Below are positions 16,229-23,284 of a DNA stretch of 64,000 bases, one piece after another (positions within the stretch are counted from its first letter, which is position 1; each line of letters opens with the position of its first letter). The notes below the pieces were generated by a model. The model was given only the letters and a program-made list of their open reading frames with translations, did no database searches and was not told where the DNA came from. This DNA comes from an uncultured Chlorobiaceae bacterium (GTDB taxonomy: Bacteria > Bacteroidota > Chlorobiia > Chlorobiales > Chlorobiaceae): NCBI GenBank assembly GCA_903882665.1, contig CAIRXW010000008.1, positions 124,001 to 188,000 of the forward strand, in the 5' to 3' direction. Both the position numbers and the translations under genes were made by a program.

Positions 16229-16625
16229 AAACATCTTCCGGGTTAAACATGAGTGTATCACAGATCTCCATCGAGAGGTCACTCGTTGCCTTGCGGTAAA
16301 AGCAGGAGTGGTAGCCCACGTGGCAGGCACCGCCGGTCTGCGAAACTATTAAAAGCAGGGTGTCCCCATCGCAGTCGATCAGTATATCGTGCACCACCTG
16401 CATATTGCCCGACGACTCACCTTTCAGCCAAAGCTCCTTGCGGCTGCGGCTCCAGTAACAGGCCCTCTTTTTTTCAAGGGTCATCTCAAGACTCTGGCGG
16501 TTCATCCAGGCCATCATCAAAACCTTGCCGGTTTCATGATCCTGCACAATTGCCGGCACAAGTCCTTTTTCATCGAACTTTACTGTTTCAAGAAAGCTTT
16601 TCTGGATATCTTGATTATGGCCCAT
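16212..16625 (-). CDS. hisI: Phosphoribosyl-AMP cyclohydrolase HisI
   Basis: 137 residues, typical of the stand-alone enzyme without the HisE domain. Conserved blocks are [35 protein letters not shown] and the metal site around [28 protein letters not shown], where the Asp and Cys residues bind magnesium and zinc. It hydrolyses phosphoribosyl-AMP in the third step of histidine synthesis. It overlaps ubiE. hisH and hisA are elsewhere in this window, at about 30.7-32.1 kb, so the his genes are dispersed. Confidence 0.94.
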   Translation of the reverse strand: MGHNQDIQKSFLETVKFDEKGLVPAIVQDHETGKVLMMAWMNRQSLEMTLEKKRACYWSRSRKELWLKGESSGNMQVVHDILIDCDGDTLLLIVSQTGGACHVGYHSCFYRKATSDLSMEICDTLMFNPEDVYGKKN

Positions 16626-16796
16626 TGATGGTGTAGATTAAGTGGTTTTTATTCCGGAGCCCCTCGAGCGGGAGGAGCGGGAAAAGAAAAAAGCTTTTAA
16701 AGATTGATAAAATTATGGAAAAACCAAGATCAGAATGGATAAAAAGATCAAAACAGGTAACTTCCCAAAGCTGAATTCATTAATAACCAAGGCCCA

Positions 16797-17879
16797 ATGC
16801 AGCCCCTACAGAAATTTCTTCCAAAATATACTATCGCTCTTGCCATTCTTTTTGTTGCTACCGTCGTTTTCCTGATGACGAGGGGCAATACGGTCGATAT
16901 TGAGGTCGCTCAGGTGACCAATGCCGAGCTGGTTCAGGCCATCTATGCAACAGGATTTGTTGAGGCTGATGCCGTGGCCAACCTCAGTGCTGAATCGTCG
17001 GGAACGGTCAGCTACGTCGGCGCACTCGAAGGGCAGCAGGTTACTGCCGGCCAGAAAATCCTGCAATTCAGCAGCCCGCAGCCACAACTTGCCCTCCGTG
17101 AAGCGAGGGCATCCTTGGCTGAACAGCAGGCCCAGACGAGTGACAACCAGCTTCGTCGTACCCGAAAGAAAAACCTTTTCGCTGAAGGAGCGATATCACG
17201 TCAGGAACTCGATGATGCCGAAAAAATGAACACCCAGGGCGAAGAGTTGCTCCAGCAGAAGGCTCTCCAGTTGAAGATGCGTGAGGATGACCTGAAAAAA
17301 TTGACGGTGATTGCTCCCTTTGCAGGCACCCTCACCTTGCAGAATGTCAAGAAGGGCGACTATGTTATGGCCAACAGCCTCGTTGCACGGGTGGTCGATA
17401 CCTCAAGCTACATGGTCACGGTTGAGGTTGACGAACTCGATATTCCCCGCATATGCAACGGCCAGGCGGCAACAGTCGCCTTTGATGCCTGGCCCGACAA
17501 GCGCCTCTCCGCCGTTGTATCGCGTATCGTGCCCCAGACAGACCGGATAACAAAAACTTCAAAGATTTATCTGACGCTCAACCATCCGGTCTCCGACATC
17601 CAGGCTGGCATGACTGCAACAGCAAACATCATCTACAATATCAGGCCAAATGCCCTTCTGGTCAGAAAAAGCTCAATCGTTGAAGAAAACTCTCAGAGCT
17701 ATGTCTGGAAAATTGCAAACGGAAAACTGAAAAAACAGCCTATCAGTATCGGGGCCAGTGACATGACCTTTGTTGAAGTGCTGCAGGGGCTTAAAAAAGG
17801 AGACAAGATAGCCCTTGCTCCTGAAAAAGGGCTCCATGAGGGGATGGAGGTCAACATCATTACAAAAAAGAGGAGCTGA
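16797..17879 (+). CDS. Periplasmic adaptor (HlyD/RND membrane-fusion family), orphan
   Basis: 360 residues. One N-terminal membrane anchor (TIALAILFVATVVFLMT), then a split lipoyl/barrel-sandwich domain (VSYVGALEGQQVTAGQKIL and FAGTLTLQNVKKGDYV) flanking a short helical hairpin rich in Gln and Ala (about residues 100-165). Beta-barrel and C-terminal membrane-proximal domains follow. This is the membrane-fusion adaptor design used by RND and MacB-type exporters. No pump or outer-membrane channel gene adjoins it; the next gene, five bases on, encodes an NYN nuclease. The partner must be encoded elsewhere. Confidence 0.85.
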   Translation: MQPLQKFLPKYTIALAILFVATVVFLMTRGNTVDIEVAQVTNAELVQAIYATGFVEADAVANLSAESSGTVSYVGALEGQQVTAGQKILQFSSPQPQLALREARASLAEQQAQTSDNQLRRTRKKNLFAEGAISRQELDDAEKMNTQGEELLQQKALQLKMREDDLKKLTVIAPFAGTLTLQNVKKGDYVMANSLVARVVDTSSYMVTVEVDELDIPRICNGQAATVAFDAWPDKRLSAVVSRIVPQTDRITKTSKIYLTLNHPVSDIQAGMTATANIIYNIRPNALLVRKSSIVEENSQSYVWKIANGKLKKQPISIGASDMTFVEVLQGLKKGDKIALAPEKGLHEGMEVNIITKKRS

Positions 17880-17883
17880 AAGT

Positions 17884-18744
17884 ATGAGCCGTGCGGCTGT
17901 TTTTATTGATGGAGCAAACCTCTTTTTTACGCAGCGCCATCTGGGTTGGCAGATCGACTTTTCCCGTCTTATGTCATTTTTCATCTCCGCTTATGGCTCA
18001 GTGCAGGCAAATTACTACGTCCCGGCATCCGAACCGGTTTCGGAGGAAAGTGCGGCATTCACCAGAGTGTTGACAGCCCATGGCTACCGGATCACCTCAA
18101 AACCGGTCAAAAAGATTGTCAACAAGGAGACCGGAGTGGTGGTCATGAAAGGTAATCTGGATGTTGAACTTGTTGTTGATGCCCTGAGTGCAGCCGATCA
18201 GTACGACACTTTTATCCTCTTCAGTGGCGACAGTGATTTTCTCCCCTTACTGAGGGCGTTAAAAGAGAAGGGCAAAGAAATTATTGTCTATTCCACCCAG
18301 GGACTGAGTGCCAGGGAGTTACTTGCCGAACAGGGAATCACCTATGGTGACCTTGCTCTCCTCAAAGAGCGTATTGAACAGGTCCGGCCGGGAGATCCCC
18401 TGCGTGTTGACGGGCTGGTTGCAGCCAATGAGCCTGACTTTTCGCTTCCTCTGCCCGATGTCGGGACCATCTTTACCGGCAGCGTTCTGAAGGTACAGCC
18501 TTACGGTATTTTTCTCAGCAGTCCCTATCATGTCAAATGCCTTCTTCCCCTGAGTTTTCTCGGTATCAGCCGTCACATCGCCGACCTGACGGCGATTGTG
18601 CGTATGACCGATGTTTTTGACGTGGTGGTCTTTCACGTCAATTCCGCTCGTGAAGTTCCCGAAATTACCGTCAAACTGGCCGATAAAAAGATGACAGAGG
18701 AGTTGACGTCGCGCATAGAGGGACAGTCGGGAAGCTATCGCTGA
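17884..18744 (+). CDS. NYN-domain (LabA/DUF88) nuclease with C-terminal S1-like domain
   Basis: 286 residues from ATG 17884, with AGGAG about 10 bases upstream. The NYN (PIN-like) domain spans about residues 1-160. It starts SRAAVFIDGANLFF with the first catalytic Asp, and has NLDVELVVDAL and FILFSGDSDFLPLLRALKEKG, giving the Asp set of a metal-dependent RNase. A region at about residues 195-275 (VGTIFTGSVLKVQPYGIFLS and following) reads like an S1 RNA-binding domain. NYN plus S1 suggests an RNA-cleaving protein with its own RNA-binding module. The C-terminal end overlaps cbiO convergently by about 10 bases. Target RNA is unknown. Confidence 0.8.
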   Translation: MSRAAVFIDGANLFFTQRHLGWQIDFSRLMSFFISAYGSVQANYYVPASEPVSEESAAFTRVLTAHGYRITSKPVKKIVNKETGVVVMKGNLDVELVVDALSAADQYDTFILFSGDSDFLPLLRALKEKGKEIIVYSTQGLSARELLAEQGITYGDLALLKERIEQVRPGDPLRVDGLVAANEPDFSLPLPDVGTIFTGSVLKVQPYGIFLSSPYHVKCLLPLSFLGISRHIADLTAIVRMTDVFDVVVFHVNSAREVPEITVKLADKKMTEELTSRIEGQSGSYR

Positions 18745-19466
18745 AGGCGGAGCGGCAGCTCAAGATGGTTGGCTTCAAGCAGTGCCCTGTTGGAGAGAAT
18801 GTCCCTGGCAGCTCCGTCAGCTACAATGCGGCCCTGATTCATGATGCAGACTCTTTGGCAGGTATCCCAGATAAAATCAAGATCGTGTGACACCGTTACG
18901 GTTGTTTTTTTGAGCCCGTTGACCAGGTTGATGAGCTTTCTGCGGTTTTTCGGGTCAAGATCAGCCGTTGGTTCATCCATGATAATCACCTCGGGATTCA
19001 TAACCAGCACGGTTGCAAAAGAGGCAAACCGCTTCTGACCCTGCGACAGGTGTGCCGGCGCTTTATCGCGCAACTCCCAGAGACCCAGCTCCCGGAGCGC
19101 ATCTTCGACCAGTCGAGCAATATCAGCCCTCTTCATGCCGAGATTCTCCGGCCCGAAAGCAACATCATCATAAAGCCGTGCTGTAAAGAGCTGGTCATCC
19201 GGGTTTTGAAAGAGCAGGCCGACCACCTTGTGGATGCGGTCAAGATTTTTTTTGCACACCTTTATGTCGCCAATCGAAATGGAGCCCTCCTGGGGCAGAT
19301 AGTAGCCATTCAGGTGGTTGACGAACGTCGATTTTCCTGCACCGTTTGCCCCCACAATACCGACTGAGCTTCTTTCGGCTACGGCAAGACTTATCTGCTC
19401 AATGGCCCTTGTTCCGTCAGAATAGGAAAAGCTGAGCCCTTCAATAGCGATCATGCAGGTTACCAT
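18735..19466 (-). CDS. cbiO: ECF transporter ATPase CbiO/NikO
   Basis: About 243 residues. Walker A GANGAGKST, Q-loop FQNPDDQLF (a hallmark of ECF ATPases), signature LSQGQKR, Walker B VIIMDEPTADLDP and H-loop TVSHDLD. ATG 19466 overlaps the cbiQ stop as TAATG; ATG 19454 (MIAIEGLSFSY) is the more family-like start. It powers the CbiM-CbiQ-CbiO cobalt/nickel uptake complex. Because cbiM carries a NikR-like operator, nickel is the favoured substrate. Confidence 0.88.
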   Translation of the reverse strand: MVTCMIAIEGLSFSYSDGTRAIEQISLAVAERSSVGIVGANGAGKSTFVNHLNGYYLPQEGSISIGDIKVCKKNLDRIHKVVGLLFQNPDDQLFTARLYDDVAFGPENLGMKRADIARLVEDALRELGLWELRDKAPAHLSQGQKRFASFATVLVMNPEVIIMDEPTADLDPKNRRKLINLVNGLKKTTVTVSHDLDFIWDTCQRVCIMNQGRIVADGAARDILSNRALLEANHLELPLRLQR

Positions 19467-20239
19467 TAAAAGATCAGGCGAAGAGCAAGGAAGAGAAGAG
19501 CCCAGAGCCCGATAGTCATCCACTCACCGAAACGCATCTTTTCGCCCGTGCGGCCTCTCATCCGCCCATCAAATCCCCTCGCGATCATGCTTCGATAAAG
19601 CCGTTCAGCACGGCTTGTCGTCCTCAACAGCAATGAGCCGATGAGTGGTGCGGTACGGAAAAGCCCTTTTCCCTTCCCGCCGAACGAACGGATATCTCTC
19701 GCTTTTAGCATTGACTTAGCCTCGTCGTGCAAAACGGAGCGGTAGCGGTCGAGCAGTATCAACTGCGTTATCAGCACATCGGGCACATGAAGCGCTTCAA
19801 GGGCGCGGCATATCCGGTAAAAGGGAATGCAGAGGGTCACCGAAAGCATGCCTGCTACAGAGATCATCGTTTTTGTCATGATCACCATTGCGGACATCAT
19901 TCCGCCTGTGATGGTGAACCCCGAGAGAATCCACATCGGAGTGCGGTCGAGAATAAGGTTTCCTGCGGCCATAAAAAACACAAAAGGGGAGAGCCGCAGC
20001 AACCGTTTCGCTATTACTCCTGCGGGAGCTTGAGCCGCGCCAATCAGAAAGAGCGGAAAAGCAGCAAAAACAACCACTGCTGCAAGATTGAATTTCGGGA
20101 CAGAGAGCACAGAGAAGAGAAAGAGAGCGGTAACCACAAGGGCTGAAAGGTCACCTCCGAGGAATCGAAAGAGCGGTGGAGCTGAATTCATATCGGTATG
20201 GTCAAAACCGATGGTATGGAGTTCATTTTTCATCATCAA
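19466..20239 (-). CDS. cbiQ: ECF transporter transmembrane (T) component CbiQ/NikQ
   Basis: 257 residues with about five to six membrane segments. The cytoplasmic coupling helices of T components are visible as LLDRYRSVLHDEAKSMLKAR and SRAERLYRSMIARGFDG; the latter carries the conserved A-R-G motif that docks to the ATPase. It couples CbiO hydrolysis to CbiM. The start overlaps the cbiM stop by four bases, and its end overlaps the cbiO start, so all three are translationally coupled. Confidence 0.9.
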   Translation of the reverse strand: MMMKNELHTIGFDHTDMNSAPPLFRFLGGDLSALVVTALFLFSVLSVPKFNLAAVVVFAAFPLFLIGAAQAPAGVIAKRLLRLSPFVFFMAAGNLILDRTPMWILSGFTITGGMMSAMVIMTKTMISVAGMLSVTLCIPFYRICRALEALHVPDVLITQLILLDRYRSVLHDEAKSMLKARDIRSFGGKGKGLFRTAPLIGSLLLRTTSRAERLYRSMIARGFDGRMRGRTGEKMRFGEWMTIGLWALLFLALRLIF

Positions 20240-21246
20240 CGTTTCGACTGCTCTCCTTTTCTGCCAAGTATCATTCCTGCCGCTCCTGCGCAGACAAGTA
20301 CGGAAAGCGTGCCGACAATACCCGAAACAGAGCTGCCGACATTGACCGGGGAGCGGGAAACTGCTGCGGCTTCAGGGCCGGGTCTGAAGCCGTAATCAGG
20401 CAGAAACGCGATCTTATGCTGAAGAGCGGCAAGCAGGTCATGCACGGGTTCGCTTGCCGGGCGGAACGTTTCGGAACCTGATACTTTCGCCAAAGACCAT
20501 TCAAGCCCGTCCGGATAAGGGGAGGCGAACAGGGAGACGACACCTCCAGTCATGAGGGCGGCGATGGCAAAGAGTGCTGTCGTAAAGCGGGGATGAGCGG
20601 TTGCTGTGGCAGGAACAAGCAGCGCCGGTTCTGTTCGAGCCACAAAAACAAGCACTCCCCAGGTAACCAGCCCCTCAACAATGCCGATGGCAAGATGGAC
20701 CGGAAGCATGAAGAGCACAAATGTGCTGAACGGTAATTCTGTTATACCCGAAAGGAGTGTTTCCAGAACAACGGCTAATGACCCCATTAATAGACCCGCT
20801 GTTGCTGCCGTCATGCTGCCGGCAGCAAGCTTTCCAGGAGACGCAGAATTACCGGCAATAACCCAATAAATAAAAGGAAAAGCAATAAATGCAGGAAAAA
20901 ATGCAAGGTTAAAAATATTGCATCCAAGCGCAAGCAGCCCCCCGTCGGCAAAAAAAAGGCATTGAATGATGAGTACCGAAGCAAGTGTTATAAATGCCCG
21001 GTATGGGCCGAGCAGTACGGTCAGCAGCAGCCCTCCGCCAAGGTGCCCGCTTGAACCGGTGCCAGGGATACTGAAGTTTATCATCTGCGCAGCAAAAACA
21101 AAGGCCCCGAGTACACCCATCAATGGCGTTTTTACCACATCATGCTCTTCAGTGATCTTTTTTGCAGAATACCCGATAAGTGCACCGCTTACTACCCATA
21201 ACACTCCTCCGACAAGCGGCGATATTATTGCATCCCCCATGTGCAT
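20236..21246 (-). CDS. cbiM: CbiM/NikM substrate-binding component fused to a PDGLE (CbiN-like) domain
   Basis: 336 residues. Residues 1-210 are the CbiM/NikM integral S component. The N-terminus MHMGDAII is diagnostic: in NikM structures the N-terminal Met-His and a His near residue 67 chelate Ni, and here His2 and His68 (GSSGHLGGG) fit. This also fixes the start codon. Residues 230-336 are a CbiN-like extension with two more membrane segments and the SPYPDGLEWSLAK motif of the PDGLE domain, so CbiM and CbiN are fused as in NikMN. It is the first gene of cbiMQO, about 41 bases downstream of a 33-bp inverted repeat that I interpret as a NikR operator. Confidence 0.9.
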   Translation of the reverse strand: MHMGDAIISPLVGGVLWVVSGALIGYSAKKITEEHDVVKTPLMGVLGAFVFAAQMINFSIPGTGSSGHLGGGLLLTVLLGPYRAFITLASVLIIQCLFFADGGLLALGCNIFNLAFFPAFIAFPFIYWVIAGNSASPGKLAAGSMTAATAGLLMGSLAVVLETLLSGITELPFSTFVLFMLPVHLAIGIVEGLVTWGVLVFVARTEPALLVPATATAHPRFTTALFAIAALMTGGVVSLFASPYPDGLEWSLAKVSGSETFRPASEPVHDLLAALQHKIAFLPDYGFRPGPEAAAVSRSPVNVGSSVSGIVGTLSVLVCAGAAGMILGRKGEQSKR

Positions 21247-21286
21247 ATCTGCTTTCTCCCGAAAGAATTACACCGTCGATCTGTTC

Positions 21287-21319
21287 TTCGTGTCACTAAA
21301 TTAATTATTGTAACACGAA
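21287..21319. promoter_or_regulatory. Candidate NikR operator upstream of cbiM
   Basis: The arms TTCGTGTCAC (21287-21296) and GTAACACGAA (21310-21319) are inverted repeats with nine of ten pairs, separated by a 13-base A/T-only centre. NikR, a ribbon-helix-helix tetramer, binds long, widely spaced palindromes; the site has the same kind of geometry as the E. coli GTATGA-N16-TCATAC site with a different half-site. A nikR gene lies in this window. The site is 41 bases from the cbiM start and in the shared region with the divergent metal-efflux genes. Confidence 0.65.
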
Positions 21320-21366
21320 AAGCAAAATCATCTTTCGGCATCGTTAGCTCTACATGCTTTTATGAA

Positions 21367-21422
21367 CCTGCACCCGGAAACGCCGAGCCCCGGCTCGGCT
21401 TCCTTCTTTCAGCCAAAGCAGG
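21367..21422 (-). other. Potential structured RNA leader of cbiM containing a dispersed palindrome
   Basis: On the leftward transcript CCTGC and GCAGG can close a structure around an inner hairpin (GGAA-GCCGAG with CTCGGC-TTCC). No B12 box or other riboswitch signature that I know is present. The inner palindrome at 21381-21399 has a 16-of-19 relative at 40873-40891, so it may be a repeat element rather than a cis-regulatory RNA. The whole element lies upstream of the NikR-like site. Confidence 0.3.
21381..21399. repeat. Palindromic intergenic repeat, copy 1
   Basis: The near-perfect palindrome CGCCGAGCCCCGGCTCGGC matches the element at 40873-40891 at 16 of 19 positions. All three differences are purine-purine or pyrimidine-pyrimidine changes. 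Both copies are intergenic and preceded by a GCAC...CCGG stretch. Confidence 0.45.
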
Positions 21423-21510
21423 GAGTACCATCTTCATGGCATTCGGGGTGCAGCGGTGATTTTTGCATTGTCAACGGGTATTGTTTACCTTGTCGGAAAC
21501 ATCAGCATTT

Positions 21511-21876
21511 ATGCACAAATACAGCGCGATAACATTTTTTTCTCTATTTTTTCTTCTGATCCTGCTGACAGCCTCGATTAATGGCGAGTTCAGTGGTGTT
21601 AAGGCGACGCAAACAAGTATTTCATCGGCGCAAAACGGGGAGGCATTTGCTGCTGTATCGGCAATGCATACCAGCAAAAAAACTGCTGATGAACGCCATA
21701 AACATTCCGCGGAATGTTATACGTGTTGTAATTGCTTGTGTCATGTGATTCTTTCGGTCCAATCGATCAAGCTTGATTATAATCCTGTAATCACCAGTTT
21801 CTGCTCTTTTAAGCCCATCACAAATCTACCCGAAATAATTCTTTCCAGATTTATTCCTCCTCGAACTTTAGCCTGA
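21511..21876 (+). CDS. Small exported Cys/His-rich protein heading the metal-efflux operon
   Basis: 121 residues from ATG 21511. Residues 4-26 form a hydrophobic signal or anchor (AITFFSLFFLLILLTASI). The mature region carries a dense metal-ligand cluster: a His-Lys-His run followed by CYTCCNCLCH, i.e. five Cys and several His within about 20 residues. Exported small proteins of this kind often head czc/cus-type operons. I do not recognise a named family. It is 109 bases upstream of the outer-membrane channel gene and divergent from cbiM. A metal-buffering or sensing role is inference. Confidence 0.6.
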   Translation: MHKYSAITFFSLFFLLILLTASINGEFSGVKATQTSISSAQNGEAFAAVSAMHTSKKTADERHKHSAECYTCCNCLCHVILSVQSIKLDYNPVITSFCSFKPITNLPEIILSRFIPPRTLA

Positions 21877-21985
21877 CAGCGTAAGTCTGCCTGGTTTCAT
21901 CATAGTTTTGTTCTGTTATTCCGTTGTTTTCCACTTCGGGCTATTGGGATGTCACGATAAAAACGTCATAAAAGAGTCTATTCTT

Positions 21986-23284
21986 ATGGGGAAAAATATA
22001 TGTGCACAGGGAGTGTTACTTCTTGTGACGGGATTGGTGTGTATGTTATGGTCAGTTCCGGTATGGGCTGCAAAGCCAGCGCTCACACTATCCGGGGTGA
22101 TTGAGTATTCGCTGCAACATAATGGTGACCTCCGGTCATTTCGTGAAGAAAAAGGAATCTTTGATGCCGGAAAGGTCAAAGCGGGGCTTTTACCAAATCC
22201 AACGCTTGAATTTGAAGCCGTTACGGGCGCTTTGACCGGGAATAGTGCCGAAAGCACGCTCTCGGTCGGGATTTCACAGGAATTATTACTGGCAGGCAAA
22301 CGGAGTAAGCGACTGGCCGTTGCCGAACGTGAACTGGATCTTTACAGATACAAGCTTGCGGACAGAGAGCGGCTTGTTTGTGAAGAGGTTTCAACAGTAT
22401 TCTATGATGTCATGCTGGCTGAACAACGACTTGCTTTGGCCGACCGATCCATCGCGCTTAACCGGGATCTTCTGGAAGTATCAAAAGCACGTTTGGCGGC
22501 AGGCGATATTCCGGAACTGGAGATGAATCTGGTCAAAGTTGAACTTGCACGGAGTGAAGCCTTGAAAATTGATGTCGCAAAAACGCTCAATCAGAGTCAG
22601 CAGAAGCTGGCGACAATTACAGGCCTGCCGGTTGGGGAGCGAAACGCAATATCAGGCACATTTTATTCCACAACAACGAGCTCAAAAGCACTGGTAGACC
22701 TAAAACAACTGGCACTGGCACAGCGTCCGGACATAAAGGTACTTGAGGCTGAAAGAGGAAGAAGTCAAACAGGTGTCTGCCTTGCCCGGGCCGAGAGTGT
22801 TCCCAACCTCACCGTCGGCCTGGCCCTCTGGCGCGACACGAGATCAATGAACATCATCGGCCTGGAAGGCACCGATAAAACATATACCATCGGGATGAAG
22901 CTCTCCATGCCCATTCCCGTTTTTGATCACAATCAAGACGGTGTTCAGGAAGCTTGGGCCCTGCAGAGCAGCGCAGAAAGTCGGTTGTTAACTGCAATCA
23001 GAAATGCTGAACGTGAAGTTGAAACGGCTTATGCCAGTTGTCTGAGCAGTGAGAAAATTCTTTCACTGTACAAGACGGACATTATTCCCCAACTCCAGGA
23101 AAACCTCAGCCTGACCGAGGAAGCCTGGCGTCTTGGTGAAGTAGGCATACTGGCAGTAATTCAGGAACAAAAAAAATTCTTCGAGGTCAGTGAAAATTAT
23201 CTGATGGCGCTCTATAACCGTCAGATCGCTCTTGTACAACTTGATTCAGCAGTGGCAACAGAATTAAACGGAGGGAAACAGTGA
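21986..23284 (+). CDS. Outer-membrane efflux channel, CzcC/CusC (TolC) family
   Basis: 432 residues. Signal peptide with core GVLLLVTGLVCMLWSVPVWA, then two tandem outer-membrane-efflux-protein repeats with long amphipathic helices (for example SKARLAAGDIPELEMNLVKV and the matching EEAWRLGEVGILAVIQEQK). LPNPTLEFE and MPIPVFDHNQG-like segments are typical of CzcC. It provides the channel for the tripartite pump. Its stop overlaps the GTG start of the adaptor. The start is ATG 21986; the frame is open upstream but that part is not signal-like. Confidence 0.9.
   Translation: MGKNICAQGVLLLVTGLVCMLWSVPVWAAKPALTLSGVIEYSLQHNGDLRSFREEKGIFDAGKVKAGLLPNPTLEFEAVTGALTGNSAESTLSVGISQELLLAGKRSKRLAVAERELDLYRYKLADRERLVCEEVSTVFYDVMLAEQRLALADRSIALNRDLLEVSKARLAAGDIPELEMNLVKVELARSEALKIDVAKTLNQSQQKLATITGLPVGERNAISGTFYSTTTSSKALVDLKQLALAQRPDIKVLEAERGRSQTGVCLARAESVPNLTVGLALWRDTRSMNIIGLEGTDKTYTIGMKLSMPIPVFDHNQDGVQEAWALQSSAESRLLTAIRNAEREVETAYASCLSSEKILSLYKTDIIPQLQENLSLTEEAWRLGEVGILAVIQEQKKFFEVSENYLMALYNRQIALVQLDSAVATELNGGKQ

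Noticed and set aside
16715-16774. 19-codon open frame in front of the orphan adaptor
   Set aside because: There is no ribosome site and no sign of conservation. A leader peptide cannot be excluded but is not supported.
21247-21500. Cobalamin riboswitch upstream of cbiM
   Set aside because: I looked for the GCCACTG B12 box and the GGGAA/GGTG core on the leftward strand and found none. A NikR-type palindrome explains the region better.
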